The translations under genes were made by a program, and so were the position numbers. A DNA stretch of 64,000 nt, from assembly GCF_025567045.1 (NCBI RefSeq), contig NZ_JAOQJK010000002.1, positions 124,001 through 188,000 of the forward strand. Reading direction: 5' to 3'. Within the stretch, counting starts at the first letter, position 1; every line of letters starts with the position of its first letter. Below, piece after piece: positions 1 to 8,003 of the stretch. The DNA comes from Barnesiella propionica (GTDB lineage: Bacteria; Bacteroidota; Bacteroidia; Bacteroidales; Barnesiellaceae). Below the pieces are notes generated by a model that did not search any database, was not told the DNA's origin, and saw only the letters and a list, made by a program, of their open reading frames with translations.

Positions 1-1
1 A

Positions 2-535
2 AACGAAACAGGATTTTTTACAATGGCTCTTGCCGGTACAAGAAAAACCGGTACAAAAGGAGAATGGGGAGAAAAAGAACTGGAAGAACAACGTATCGTA
101 ACCGATTATATATATAAAGCTATTACTGATATTGGAATTACTCCGGAGGTGGAGGGCCCCTTTTCCCGTAATGCTGGTCCTGTGGAGCATCTATGTACTA
201 CTTTTAAAGGATATACGGAGCTTTCTTTTGAACAAGCTGCAGCTTTGGTAGGTGCTTTGCATCCTACTCCCGCCGTAGGCGGATTTCCGAAAGATGAAGC
301 AATAAGGCTGATTCTGGAACAGGAGTGCCACGACAGAAGATATTACGGTGGATATCTGGGACCTTTGCATGGTAACGGATGTTTCGATTTATTTGTGAAT
401 TTGCGCAGTATGGAATTTAACCGTCATCAGGTACGCCTTTATATCGGTGGTGGTATCACTGCTCAATCGGAACCGTTGTCCGAATGGAACGAGACGGTTG
501 CTAAGTCCCGTACATTACTGGATATGATAAAATAA
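2..535 (+). CDS. menF: Isochorismate synthase, C-terminal part (cut by window edge)
   Basis: Converts chorismate to isochorismate, the first committed step of menaquinone synthesis, in the cytosol. The reading frame is already open at base 2, and the residues just before the first ATG (FFTMALAGTR) belong to the conserved chorismate-binding fold, so the ATG at 23 is internal and the true start lies left of the window. Visible family motifs are HPTPAVGGFP, YGGYLG and, near the C-terminus, GGGIT with EWNET. About 178 residues of a protein usually near 360-450 are seen. It stops 9 bases before menD, so the two are probably co-transcribed. A related anthranilate or salicylate synthase is unlikely given the menD neighbour. 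Confidence 0.93.
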   Translation, partial: NETGFFTMALAGTRKTGTKGEWGEKELEEQRIVTDYIYKAITDIGITPEVEGPFSRNAGPVEHLCTTFKGYTELSFEQAAALVGALHPTPAVGGFPKDEAIRLILEQECHDRRYYGGYLGPLHGNGCFDLFVNLRSMEFNRHQVRLYIGGGITAQSEPLSEWNETVAKSRTLLDMIK

Positions 536-544
536 AGAATAAGT

Positions 545-2230
545 ATGGAAACGACAGATAAAGAGGCTTGTCTTATACTGGTTGATTTACTGGTAAAAAA
601 AGGAGTTAGACGTGCCGTGCTTTCTCCGGGTTCACGAAACGCTCCTTTACTCGTAGCCTTTGCCCGTACCCGTGAGATAGAGCATTATGTGATGGTGGAT
701 GAGAGGAGCGCTGCTTTTATGGCTTTGGGAATGTGCCAGCAAACAGGTGAACCGGTTGCTTTGATATGTACTTCGGGCAGTGCATTGCTCAATTACGCTC
801 CTGCTGTAGCCGAAGCTTATTATCAGCATTTACCTCTTATCGTGATCTCTGCCGACCGTCCGGTTGAATGGATAGACCAGAATGATAGCCAGACGATAAG
901 GCAGCAAGATGCCTTACGTCCTCTTGTTAAAAGAGTATGTACTTTTCCGACGGCTGTTTTTGGAGAAGAAGAACGCTGGTATATCAATCGTATGGTGAAT
1001 GATGCGTTGAATTATGCTGTAAGAGGAGAAAAAGGTCCTGTGCATATTAACGTGCCGTTGAGAGAGCCTTTATGTGAGGTGCGGTTTTGCGAAAAAATAA
1101 GCTCCAGGAATGTAATAGTTACGGAACCGGAATCAGTATTAAGCGAATGGGATTTATCCCAAATGACACAGGAATATTCTTCGGCCGGTAGGGTTATGAT
1201 CATTGCGGCATTCGGATCGCCGGATAAGGAGCTGAATACGGCGCTTTCTGCTTTAGCCGGTCTGGATAATACGATTGTATTTACAGAAAGTATAGCGAAC
1301 CTGAAAGATGAACGTTTTATCTCTACGATAGACAGGGTGCTTTCGGTCACAACCCGGGAAGAAAAAAAATCATTAGCTCCCGATTTGCTGATTACGCTGG
1401 GAGGAGCATTGGTCTCTCGTATCATAAAAAAATATTTGAGGGATAATCCTCCGAAATATCACTGGTATTTCAGTAAAAGTGAATTTCTTATCGATACGAT
1501 GCAATGTATTACCCGGCAGGTAACTGTAAATGCTTCTTCCGCTTTGGAGCGATTGAGTAAAACAGTCGTTTCTCCAGAGAGCGATTATTCGGTGAACTGG
1601 CATAGACAAGCCTCTTTGGCAACTCGTCTGCATGATTCGTATGTTTCGGGAGTCGGATGGTGCGATTTGAAAGCATTTTCTCTTATTTTGCCGGCAATAC
1701 CGCAAGGTACGGCTTTACAACTATCCAACGGAACTTCGGTGCGGTATGCACAGCTTTTCCCGTGTGAACAGGTATCAAGGGCCGATGCAAATCGCGGTGT
1801 GAGCGGTATAGACGGTTCTACGTCTACGGCATTGGGAGCTTCCTGTGTATATGAAGGGACGACTCTTCTTATTACGGGAGATATGAGTTTTACATATGAC
1901 GTTAACGGTTTAGCCTCTTCTTATAATTCCCCTCGTTTTAAAATTATCGTAATGTGTAATGGCGGAGGTGGAATATTCCGTTTTATTAAGGGACCGAGCG
2001 ATCTGAAAGAATTGGAAGAATGTTTCGAAGTAGCCAGAGATATTCCGGTAGAGGGATATGCTGCATTATTCGGATATCGTTTTTTTCGGGCCTCGAATGA
2101 GGAAGAATTGAAGTCGTTGCTTCCTGTGTTTTTTGCAGAAGATAAGTCTCCGGCTATTCTCGCAGTAGAAACTCCCCGTGTAGAAAACAGTGTAGTGCTT
2201 CGCGGGTATTTCCGTCGTCGTCCCCGATAA
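545..2230 (+). CDS. menD: SEPHCHC synthase (menaquinone synthesis)
   Basis: Thiamine-diphosphate enzyme joining isochorismate and 2-oxoglutarate to give 2-succinyl-5-enolpyruvyl-6-hydroxy-3-cyclohexene-1-carboxylate. The 561-residue length fits the family. The N-terminal half carries LSPGSRNAPL and the VDERSAAF segment with the glutamate expected to activate the cofactor. The C-terminal half carries GDMSFTYDVNGL followed by a Gly-rich loop (MCNGGGG), the cofactor diphosphate/Mg site. It follows menF by 9 bases. The remaining men genes resume only at 4373, after two genes on the other strand. Confidence 0.96.
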   Translation: METTDKEACLILVDLLVKKGVRRAVLSPGSRNAPLLVAFARTREIEHYVMVDERSAAFMALGMCQQTGEPVALICTSGSALLNYAPAVAEAYYQHLPLIVISADRPVEWIDQNDSQTIRQQDALRPLVKRVCTFPTAVFGEEERWYINRMVNDALNYAVRGEKGPVHINVPLREPLCEVRFCEKISSRNVIVTEPESVLSEWDLSQMTQEYSSAGRVMIIAAFGSPDKELNTALSALAGLDNTIVFTESIANLKDERFISTIDRVLSVTTREEKKSLAPDLLITLGGALVSRIIKKYLRDNPPKYHWYFSKSEFLIDTMQCITRQVTVNASSALERLSKTVVSPESDYSVNWHRQASLATRLHDSYVSGVGWCDLKAFSLILPAIPQGTALQLSNGTSVRYAQLFPCEQVSRADANRGVSGIDGSTSTALGASCVYEGTTLLITGDMSFTYDVNGLASSYNSPRFKIIVMCNGGGGIFRFIKGPSDLKELEECFEVARDIPVEGYAALFGYRFFRASNEEELKSLLPVFFAEDKSPAILAVETPRVENSVVLRGYFRRRPR

Positions 2231-2237
2231 AGCCGTC

Positions 2238-3386
2238 TTATCGTTTTAATATACCGGCGTTGATGTGTAAGGCTAAAGATATGCCTATTTGAGAACCTCC
2301 GATATTTATATCCGATTTGTAATTTGTTCCTGTAATGAATATTTTGGTACGGATAGAGTATATGTCGTTTTCTCCTCCTGCATTGCGTAAAATAAAAGAT
2401 TGTGCTGCTCTGAAATTGTAGATGTTTTTAAATCTGAAATCAAAACATAATCCTGCATTCCAGCTGTTACTTTCGTTTTTAAGAATCATATATTTATCTT
2501 CATTCTTATATTTTTTGGAATATGTTGAGCCGTTATACCCTGCAAACGGGATAAGTGCGAACCTGGGAGTAGAATAAATTTCGTAAGCCAGGGAGAACAT
2601 ACCATTTAAATATTGAAGGTTTTTTCCTCTTTCCCATATTTTGTTGCTGCCGTCATATAATAAAAGTATATCTTCTTTTGGAGTCGCATTTCCTATATTA
2701 TAATCGAACATTAAATATATCCGTTGCCAACCAAGTTCAAAACCCAAATTCAGACATGGTGCAGCGTTATATAATTTTCCTATATCTCCGGTCGGGATGA
2801 TATAGCTTCCTCCGAGATATACACTTACATTGAATTTACGTTTAAATGTTTTTTGTAATACAGGCTCCGGATTCTCTACCAGGGCTTTATTCACATATAA
2901 TTCCCATTCTTCTAAACGATTCTCATTTAGACCGTTTTTTGTTTCTTCATCTATAATCTTTTTTTGTTTTTCAAAATCATCCAGTACATACTTGTAGTCT
3001 GCAATCATGTTATAGTTACCTGCAAACAACTGTTGTTGTATAAACCTTCTGTATACTTCGAGCAAGTCATAATTCAGTTGGGCAAAGCGTATGGCATTTA
3101 TATTTGCTGAATCGGTGATATATGAGTTTTTCCGGTCGAACAGGTTTTCTACTTTATAGTATTTATATGTGATTCCATTATATTTTTCTTTTCCATTGGT
3201 TATTTCCAATCTGATGGAGTCTTTAGATGGTATTCCTTTGAATGTGTTTTGACCTTTAAAATCTTCTTGAGAGAGTTTTCCGCTTTTCCATTTTTTTACG
3301 TCAGTCTCATTCGTTTGTGTGTGAACAGGAAAGAAAAATAAAAGAAGAGAAATTAATAGTAAGAATCTTAGAAATGTGTTTTGCAT
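2238..3386 (-). CDS. Exported protein with DUF922-like N-terminal region and predicted beta-barrel
   Basis: Function unknown. A signal peptide covers roughly residues 1-24 (hydrophobic run, then VHTQT). Residues about 31-45 (KKWKSGKLSQEDFKG) resemble the opening of DUF922-type proteins, and a helical segment (NYDLLEVYRRFIQQQL) follows. From about residue 185 to the end the protein alternates polar and aromatic residues in short strands (SVYLGGSYI, YLMFDYNIG, FALIPFAGYNG), as in small outer-membrane beta-barrels. It sits 7 bases after the convergent menD stop and interrupts the men cluster. A TATATTTG -7 box lies at 3413-3420. The DUF922 link is by eye only. Confidence 0.6.
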   Translation of the reverse strand: MQNTFLRFLLLISLLLFFFPVHTQTNETDVKKWKSGKLSQEDFKGQNTFKGIPSKDSIRLEITNGKEKYNGITYKYYKVENLFDRKNSYITDSANINAIRFAQLNYDLLEVYRRFIQQQLFAGNYNMIADYKYVLDDFEKQKKIIDEETKNGLNENRLEEWELYVNKALVENPEPVLQKTFKRKFNVSVYLGGSYIIPTGDIGKLYNAAPCLNLGFELGWQRIYLMFDYNIGNATPKEDILLLYDGSNKIWERGKNLQYLNGMFSLAYEIYSTPRFALIPFAGYNGSTYSKKYKNEDKYMILKNESNSWNAGLCFDFRFKNIYNFRAAQSFILRNAGGENDIYSIRTKIFITGTNYKSDINIGGSQIGISLALHINAGILKR

Positions 3387-3512
3387 GATATGTGATATTT
3401 GAATGATATTTACAAATATATATAAAATAATAGGAATAGAAATATAATGGGCTGCTGAAATAAACGTTTATATTGGGAATCCGAGTATAACGTCATAGAC
3501 TTATAATAAATA

Positions 3513-3549
3513 GATAAAAAAAGAGATACCTTTTTTATAAAGGTATCTC
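3513..3549 (-). terminator. Rho-independent terminator after the small heat-shock gene
   Basis: Ten-bp inverted repeat 3523-3532 / 3540-3549 followed on the minus strand by a run of seven T. It separates the heat-shock gene from the downstream barrel gene. Confidence 0.8.
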
Positions 3550-3576
3550 ACAAATCTGAAAGTATTTAGGTTATGC

Positions 3577-4002
3577 TTATTTAACCTCAATGCATTTTTG
3601 TATCTTGGTCGCTTCTTCGTTTCGTTTAGGAATATCCACAGTCAATACGCCATCTTCAACTTGTGCAGTAATTTTGTCTTTTTCAACATCATTAGGCAAT
3701 ATCATTGTTTGTTGAAATTTAGAGTATGAAAATTCCCGGCGCAGATATCGGCTGTTCTTTTTCTCTTCTTTCTTTTGTTCTTTTTTCTCCATGGCGATAA
3801 CTAAATTATTATCTTCGTCAATGTGGACATTAAAATCTTTTTTAGTCATACCCGGAGCAGCTAATTCGATTTTATAATCGTTTTCGCTTTCGATTACGTT
3901 AATAGCAGGAGCTGTGGCATTGGCTCTTTCCATCCAGTCGTTATCAAAGAAATCATTAAAGATACTTGGTAACCAATTCTGAGTTCTTCTTACAGGCATC
4001 AT
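3577..4002 (-). CDS. Small heat-shock protein, Hsp20/alpha-crystallin family
   Basis: ATP-independent holdase that binds unfolding proteins in the cytosol. It has 141 residues, typical for the family. A short N-terminal arm (MMPVRRTQNWLPSIFNDFF) precedes the alpha-crystallin domain at about 35-138, which includes the AAPGMTKKDFNV strand and the closing DGVLTVDIPK motif. A C-terminal I-x-I motif is not obvious (the end reads ATKIQKCIEVK). The start is preceded by TAGGAGAT, a Shine-Dalgarno-like sequence uncommon in this phylum. The upstream region holds a hairpin and spaced repeats that may be regulatory. Confidence 0.95.
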   Translation of the reverse strand: MMPVRRTQNWLPSIFNDFFDNDWMERANATAPAINVIESENDYKIELAAPGMTKKDFNVHIDEDNNLVIAMEKKEQKKEEKKNSRYLRREFSYSKFQQTMILPNDVEKDKITAQVEDGVLTVDIPKRNEEATKIQKCIEVK

Positions 4003-4372
4003 AATTTAATCTCCTATCATTTAGTTAAACATTCGGTTTTATTGGAACTGAGTTTTTTAACTTAGTTCATTTGATATGAGACAAATACAATGCCAATATA
4101 AGAAAACTGACATTTTGTAACTATATAAATGATATATACTGTAAAAATGTCTTTTATTGTGTAAAAATGTCATGTTATATTAAAATTAAAGATGAATACT
4201 TGTGGATAGTCTTTAATATTGAAATTATTTTTTTAACAGCAATATAAAGTAAAGCGTATGTAGAATTAATGCCGATTGAATAATTCTTGCCTGTGATATT
4301 ATAACTCATCGTTGGTTTTTATTAACTTTGAAGAATTGAAAATGGAAATATCAAACTTTTAAATATAAAATT
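4003..4372. promoter_or_regulatory. 370-bp divergent region between hsp20 and menB
   Basis: No credible gene. Seen in order: a hairpin at 4044-4068 in the hsp20 leader (GAACTAAG against CTCAGTTC on the minus strand, one mismatch); an inverted copy of a repeat near 4108-4120; two direct copies of TGTAAAAATGTC at 4140-4151 and 4160-4171, 20 bases apart; and a TAACTTTG -7 box at 4323-4330 that probably serves menB. No convincing -33 element was found for the menB box. The repeats are candidate operator sites for hsp20 or menB. Confidence 0.5.
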
Positions 4373-5197
4373 ATGGCTACGAGAGAATGGAAGAAAATAA
4401 AAGATTATGAAGATATTAAATTTGATTTTTTTGAAGGAATAGCGAGAATTATGATAAACCGTCCGCAAGTATATAATGCCTTTCGTCCTCAGACTAATTT
4501 TGAAATGCTGGATGCTATGGCGATATGCCGGGAGAGAAATGAAATCGGTGTTGTCGTTCTGACAGGTGCCGGAGATAAAGCCTTCTGTTCGGGAGGAGAT
4601 CAAAAAGTAAAAGGAATAGGCGGTTATATCGATGAAAACGGAGTACCCCGGCTTAATGTGCTGGATTTACATAAAGCTATTCGTTCTATTCCTAAGCCGG
4701 TTATTGCTATGGTAAACGGCTATGCCATAGGGGGTGGCCATGTGCTTCATGTCGTGTGTGATTTGACGATTGCATCCGAAAATGCCCGTTTCGGTCAAAC
4801 AGGCCCTAAGGTAGGCAGTTTCGACGGAGGGTTCGGTTCTTCATATCTGGCACGTGTGGTGGGACAAAAGAAAGCCCGGGAAATATGGTTCTTGTGTCGT
4901 CAATATACTGCTAAGGAAGCAGAAGATATGGGTCTGGTAAATAAAGTTGTACCATTTGAGAAACTGGAAGATGAGACTGTCGATTGGTGTAAAACGATAC
5001 TCCAGCGCAGCCCGATGGCTATACGAATGATAAAACGTGCATTAAATGCCGAGCTAGACGGGCAGCACGGTCTTATGGAATTTGCCGGAGATGCCACTTT
5101 GATGTACTATCTGATGGAAGAGGCACAGGAAGGAAAGAACGCTTTCCTGGAAAAAAGAGATCCCGATTTTCAGAAATTCCCTAAATTCCCCGGATAA
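4373..5197 (+). CDS. menB: 1,4-dihydroxy-2-naphthoyl-CoA synthase
   Basis: Crotonase-fold enzyme closing the naphthoquinone ring from o-succinylbenzoyl-CoA. It has 274 residues. The oxyanion-hole segment CSGGD lies at 72-76, the conserved [16 protein letters not shown] stretch at 141-156 includes the family's active-site Asp (about 151), and the C-terminal region ends FPKFPG. The strong match to MenB-specific sequence excludes a general enoyl-CoA hydratase. menC follows with one base between stop and start. Confidence 0.97.
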   Translation: MATREWKKIKDYEDIKFDFFEGIARIMINRPQVYNAFRPQTNFEMLDAMAICRERNEIGVVVLTGAGDKAFCSGGDQKVKGIGGYIDENGVPRLNVLDLHKAIRSIPKPVIAMVNGYAIGGGHVLHVVCDLTIASENARFGQTGPKVGSFDGGFGSSYLARVVGQKKAREIWFLCRQYTAKEAEDMGLVNKVVPFEKLEDETVDWCKTILQRSPMAIRMIKRALNAELDGQHGLMEFAGDATLMYYLMEEAQEGKNAFLEKRDPDFQKFPKFPG

Positions 5198-5198
5198 A

Positions 5199-6245
5199 AT
5201 GCAGGCAGCTTTCACACGCTATGTATTGCAGTTTAAAACACCTTCAGGAACTTCCAGGGGAATTTTACGTGAAAAGGAAACGTATTTTATCAAAATATGG
5301 GAGACAGCTTCTCCCGATATTTTTGGTATAGGGGAGTGTGCTCTTTTCCGGGGATTAAGTGCGGAGGATAATCCGGAGTATGAAGCTAAATTAGCACAAG
5401 TTTGCCATAGTATAAACGACGTAACTTTAGATTCGTTAAAGGATTGGAGTTCTATTTGGTTCGGCCTGGAAACTGCTTTGAACGATTTAAGAAATGGTGG
5501 CCGCAGAGTTATTTTTCCCGGAGAGTTCGTGCAAGGAAAACAAAAGATAGAGATCAATGGTCTTATCTGGATGGGTGACAGGGAGACTATGAAGCAACGC
5601 ATTGAGGAGAAATTAAGAGCCGGCTTTCGGTGTATAAAATTGAAAATAGGAGCCATAGACTTTAGTAGCGAGTTGGATTTGCTGCAATATATACGTTCCC
5701 GTTTCGATAAACATACTGTGGAGTTGCGTGTGGACGCCAACGGTGCTTTTGATCCGGCGGAAGCTTTACAAAAGCTGCAAATGTTGTCGAGATATGATTT
5801 ACACTCTATCGAGCAGCCTGTTCGGCAAGGGCAATGGGAAGTGATGGCGGAGCTGTGCAGGCGTTCTCCTGTACCTATAGTTTTGGATGAAGAATTGATA
5901 GGAATAAACGATTTGATCGAAAAAACAGCTTTGCTGGAAACTATCAGACCGGCATATATTATTTTAAAGCCTGCTTTGGCCGGAGGATTTTCCGGTTCGT
6001 CCGAATGGATCTCGTTAGCTGAGGAACGGGGAATCGGATGGTGGGTGACATCCGCGCTTGAGTCTAATGTTGGCTTGAATGCTATTGCTCAATGGACAGG
6101 TATGATGCCAGTCACAATGCCGCAGGGTCTGGGAACGGGTGGTTTATATGTCAATAATATAGGATCGCCTCTATACCAGAACGGTTCTTCTATCGCCTAT
6201 GACCCGCAGAAAGAATGGATTTTACCGATGGAATCATGGAAATAA
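5199..6245 (+). CDS. menC: o-Succinylbenzoate synthase
   Basis: Enolase-superfamily enzyme dehydrating SHCHC to o-succinylbenzoate. The full set of barrel residues is visible: K147 and K149 (KLK), D179/N181 (VDAN), E205 (SIEQP), D230/E231 (VLDEE) and K257 (ILKP), in the order expected for metal binding and acid-base catalysis. The 348-residue length is normal. It is coupled to menB upstream and overlaps the start of menE. Confidence 0.95.
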   Translation: MQAAFTRYVLQFKTPSGTSRGILREKETYFIKIWETASPDIFGIGECALFRGLSAEDNPEYEAKLAQVCHSINDVTLDSLKDWSSIWFGLETALNDLRNGGRRVIFPGEFVQGKQKIEINGLIWMGDRETMKQRIEEKLRAGFRCIKLKIGAIDFSSELDLLQYIRSRFDKHTVELRVDANGAFDPAEALQKLQMLSRYDLHSIEQPVRQGQWEVMAELCRRSPVPIVLDEELIGINDLIEKTALLETIRPAYIILKPALAGGFSGSSEWISLAEERGIGWWVTSALESNVGLNAIAQWTGMMPVTMPQGLGTGGLYVNNIGSPLYQNGSSIAYDPQKEWILPMESWK

Positions 6246-7255
6246 ATGTAAATCATATCTTATGTACTTCCTGGAGTGAATTGGAACAGGCTGCTTTACC
6301 CGAAGTCGTTGCTTTTTTAAGGGAGTGGTATGACGGTTCACCCTATATTGTCGCTCATACTTCCGGTTCGACCGGAATACCTAAAGAATTAAAATTGCTA
6401 AAATGTGATATGGAAGCTTCGGCTAAACTCACGAATGATTATTTTGGAATTGATCGAACGTCTGTTTTGCTGTTGTGTCTGTCTCCCGATTATATTGCAG
6501 GAAAAATGATGATAGTAAGGGCTTTGTGTTCCGGCGCTTGTTTATTGACTGTCTCTCCGTCTTCACATCCCTTGGACAAGATAGAAGAAAAGATTGATTT
6601 TGCGGCTATGGTACCCATGCAGGTTCAGAAGATACTGGAAAATGAATCTGGTAAATCACGTTTAAACCGCATAAAAAAACTCATAATCGGAGGAGCTCCC
6701 GTTTCTCAGGAGTTGGAAAGTAAATTGAAAAACTTGTCTGTCGCCAGTTATATTACGTATGGTATGACAGAAACCGTGTCTCATGTGGCTTTAAGACAAC
6801 TGAATGATGGGTCGAATATCTATTTTGCGTTAGGAGATATTTCATTTTCGGAAGATAATAGGAATTGTCTGGTTATACACGCACCTCATCTGAGCCAAAA
6901 AGTATTTGTGACCAATGACGTCGTGTCATTGTGTGATAGAACGCATTTTATTTGGAGAGGCCGTTTTGATTGGGTGATAAATTCAGGCGGAGTGAAAATA
7001 TTCCCCGAATCCATCGAAAAAAAGCTGGCTTCGGTCATACCGGTAAGATTTTTTGTAACGGGAGTTGATGATGTTCTTTTAGGACAAAAGGTGGTATTGG
7101 TCTTGGAGGGTGAAATGTGGGATGAGAAGGAAGAACAAAAATTGAGAGCATGCATGAATAATATCCTGGGACGTTATGAACAACCTCGTGAAATAAAATA
7201 TATGCCTGTTTTCAGGGAAACCGCTTCCGGCAAAATAATAAGAGAAATACACTGA
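6236..7255 (+). CDS. menE: o-Succinylbenzoate-CoA ligase (short form)
   Basis: ANL-superfamily ligase that adenylates o-succinylbenzoate and loads it on CoA. The phosphate-binding loop HTSGSTGIPK is at 41-50 counted from this start, YGMTETVSH supplies the nucleotide-binding motif, and the C-terminal domain ends ASGKIIREI with the expected catalytic lysine. About 339 residues is short compared with the roughly 450 of the Bacillus and Escherichia enzymes; the N-terminal part is reduced. An ATG at 6215 would give seven more residues. I prefer 6236 because its overlap with menC is only 10 bases. Confidence 0.9.
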   Translation: MEINVNHILCTSWSELEQAALPEVVAFLREWYDGSPYIVAHTSGSTGIPKELKLLKCDMEASAKLTNDYFGIDRTSVLLLCLSPDYIAGKMMIVRALCSGACLLTVSPSSHPLDKIEEKIDFAAMVPMQVQKILENESGKSRLNRIKKLIIGGAPVSQELESKLKNLSVASYITYGMTETVSHVALRQLNDGSNIYFALGDISFSEDNRNCLVIHAPHLSQKVFVTNDVVSLCDRTHFIWRGRFDWVINSGGVKIFPESIEKKLASVIPVRFFVTGVDDVLLGQKVVLVLEGEMWDEKEEQKLRACMNNILGRYEQPREIKYMPVFRETASGKIIREIH

Positions 7256-7335
7256 TTTTATTTCGGGTATGTGTTGCACGATGTTTTACCTGATAACGGT
7301 TGTTATGATGATATATATTACATGAGTAGTATAAT

Positions 7336-7376
7336 AATAAGCATAGATGGAATGCCATCTATGCTTATTTCTTTTT
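7336..7376 (+). terminator. Terminator between menE and a convergent gene
   Basis: Perfect 15-bp stem 7336-7350 / 7355-7369 with loop AATG, followed by TCTTTTT on the plus strand. It ends the men transcript and can serve the convergent small gene as well. Confidence 0.85.
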
Positions 7377-7635
7377 AAGAGTTGAACTTTTCTTTTACCC
7401 TGTCGGTACCTTGCTGTACTTTTTCTTTCACCGTATCGGCTATTTCCGTACCTTTTTCTTTGGCGACGTTTACGGCATGTTTCGTTTTTTCTTTTAATTC
7501 CGATGTTTGTTCTCTCGCCTGTTCTTTAGCATTGTCCATAGAGTTCTTCGTTTTTTCCTGAGCAATGTTTGCAGCTTCTTTCAGATTTTCTTTTGCTGCA
7601 TCTACTTTTTGTTTCACTTCTTTGTCCATAATCAT
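7375..7635 (-). CDS. Small helical repeat protein (LEA/apolipoprotein-like)
   Basis: Function unknown. The 86 residues are almost all Lys, Glu, Ala, Thr, Asn and Val, in 11-residue-like repeats such as AKENLKEAANIAQEKT and VAKEKGTEIADTVKEK. There is no Cys, Trp or Tyr and a single Phe near the C-terminus. This is the pattern of amphipathic helices in LEA-type desiccation proteins and in YtxH/CsbD-like stress proteins. It lacks a signal peptide, so it is probably cytosolic. A second start two codons downstream (7629) is equally possible. Confidence 0.7.
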   Translation of the reverse strand: MIMDKEVKQKVDAAKENLKEAANIAQEKTKNSMDNAKEQAREQTSELKEKTKHAVNVAKEKGTEIADTVKEKVQQGTDRVKEKFNS

Positions 7636-7741
7636 GTAATTTGGTTTAATTGTAATACAATGATTATAGCTGAAAGTTTGCAGTATTAAGCTTCTTTGTT
7701 CTATCGTTTCGTTTATTTTAAAAGAAATGATATAATAAATG

Positions 7742-7780
7742 AAAAGCCCTTTTGAATCTTAAAGAATCAAAAGGGCTTTT
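7742..7780 (-). terminator. Terminator after tRNA-Thr
   Basis: Fourteen-bp stem 7742-7755 / 7767-7780 located 4 bases past the 3' end of the tRNA-Thr gene, with TTTT closing the stem on the minus strand. Confidence 0.8.
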
Positions 7781-7784
7781 TATG

Positions 7785-7857
7785 AGCCACGACCGGGACT
7801 CGAACCCGGGACCTTTTCGTTACGAATGAAATGCTCTACCGACTGAGCTATTGTGGC
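7785..7857 (-). tRNA. tRNA-Thr (anticodon CGT)
   Basis: The 73-base cloverleaf has acceptor GCCACAA, D-arm GCTC/GAGC, anticodon loop TTCGTAA (CGT, reading ACG) and T-arm CCGGG/CCCGG with loop TTCGAGT. CCA is not encoded. Two A-C mismatches are visible, A6-C67 in the acceptor stem and A31-C39 closing the anticodon stem. Each is one transition away from a normal pair. Confidence 0.95.
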
Positions 7858-7867
7858 GAAAACGGTG

Positions 7868-7898
7868 CAAATGTAATGCTTTTTAATCGTTGAAACAA
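7868..7898 (-). promoter_or_regulatory. Promoter of tRNA-Thr
   Basis: On the minus strand TTG, 20 bases, TACATTTG: a good match to the Bacteroidota primary sigma factor consensus (TTTG, 19-21 bases, TAnnTTTG). The -7 box ends 10 bases before the tRNA. Confidence 0.75.
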
Positions 7899-8003
7899 CC
7901 TTTTTACAAAAAAAATGCGGAACTTTTTTGTTGAAATAAAAAGTAACGGGAATAAATAATTTTATTCCCGTTACTTTTATTGTTTTAGTATATTGATATC
8001 CGG

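Noticed and set aside
4080..4110. Possible sigma-54 site (TTGGCA...TTTG) before hsp20
   Set aside because: The downstream GC element is absent and the spacing does not fit.
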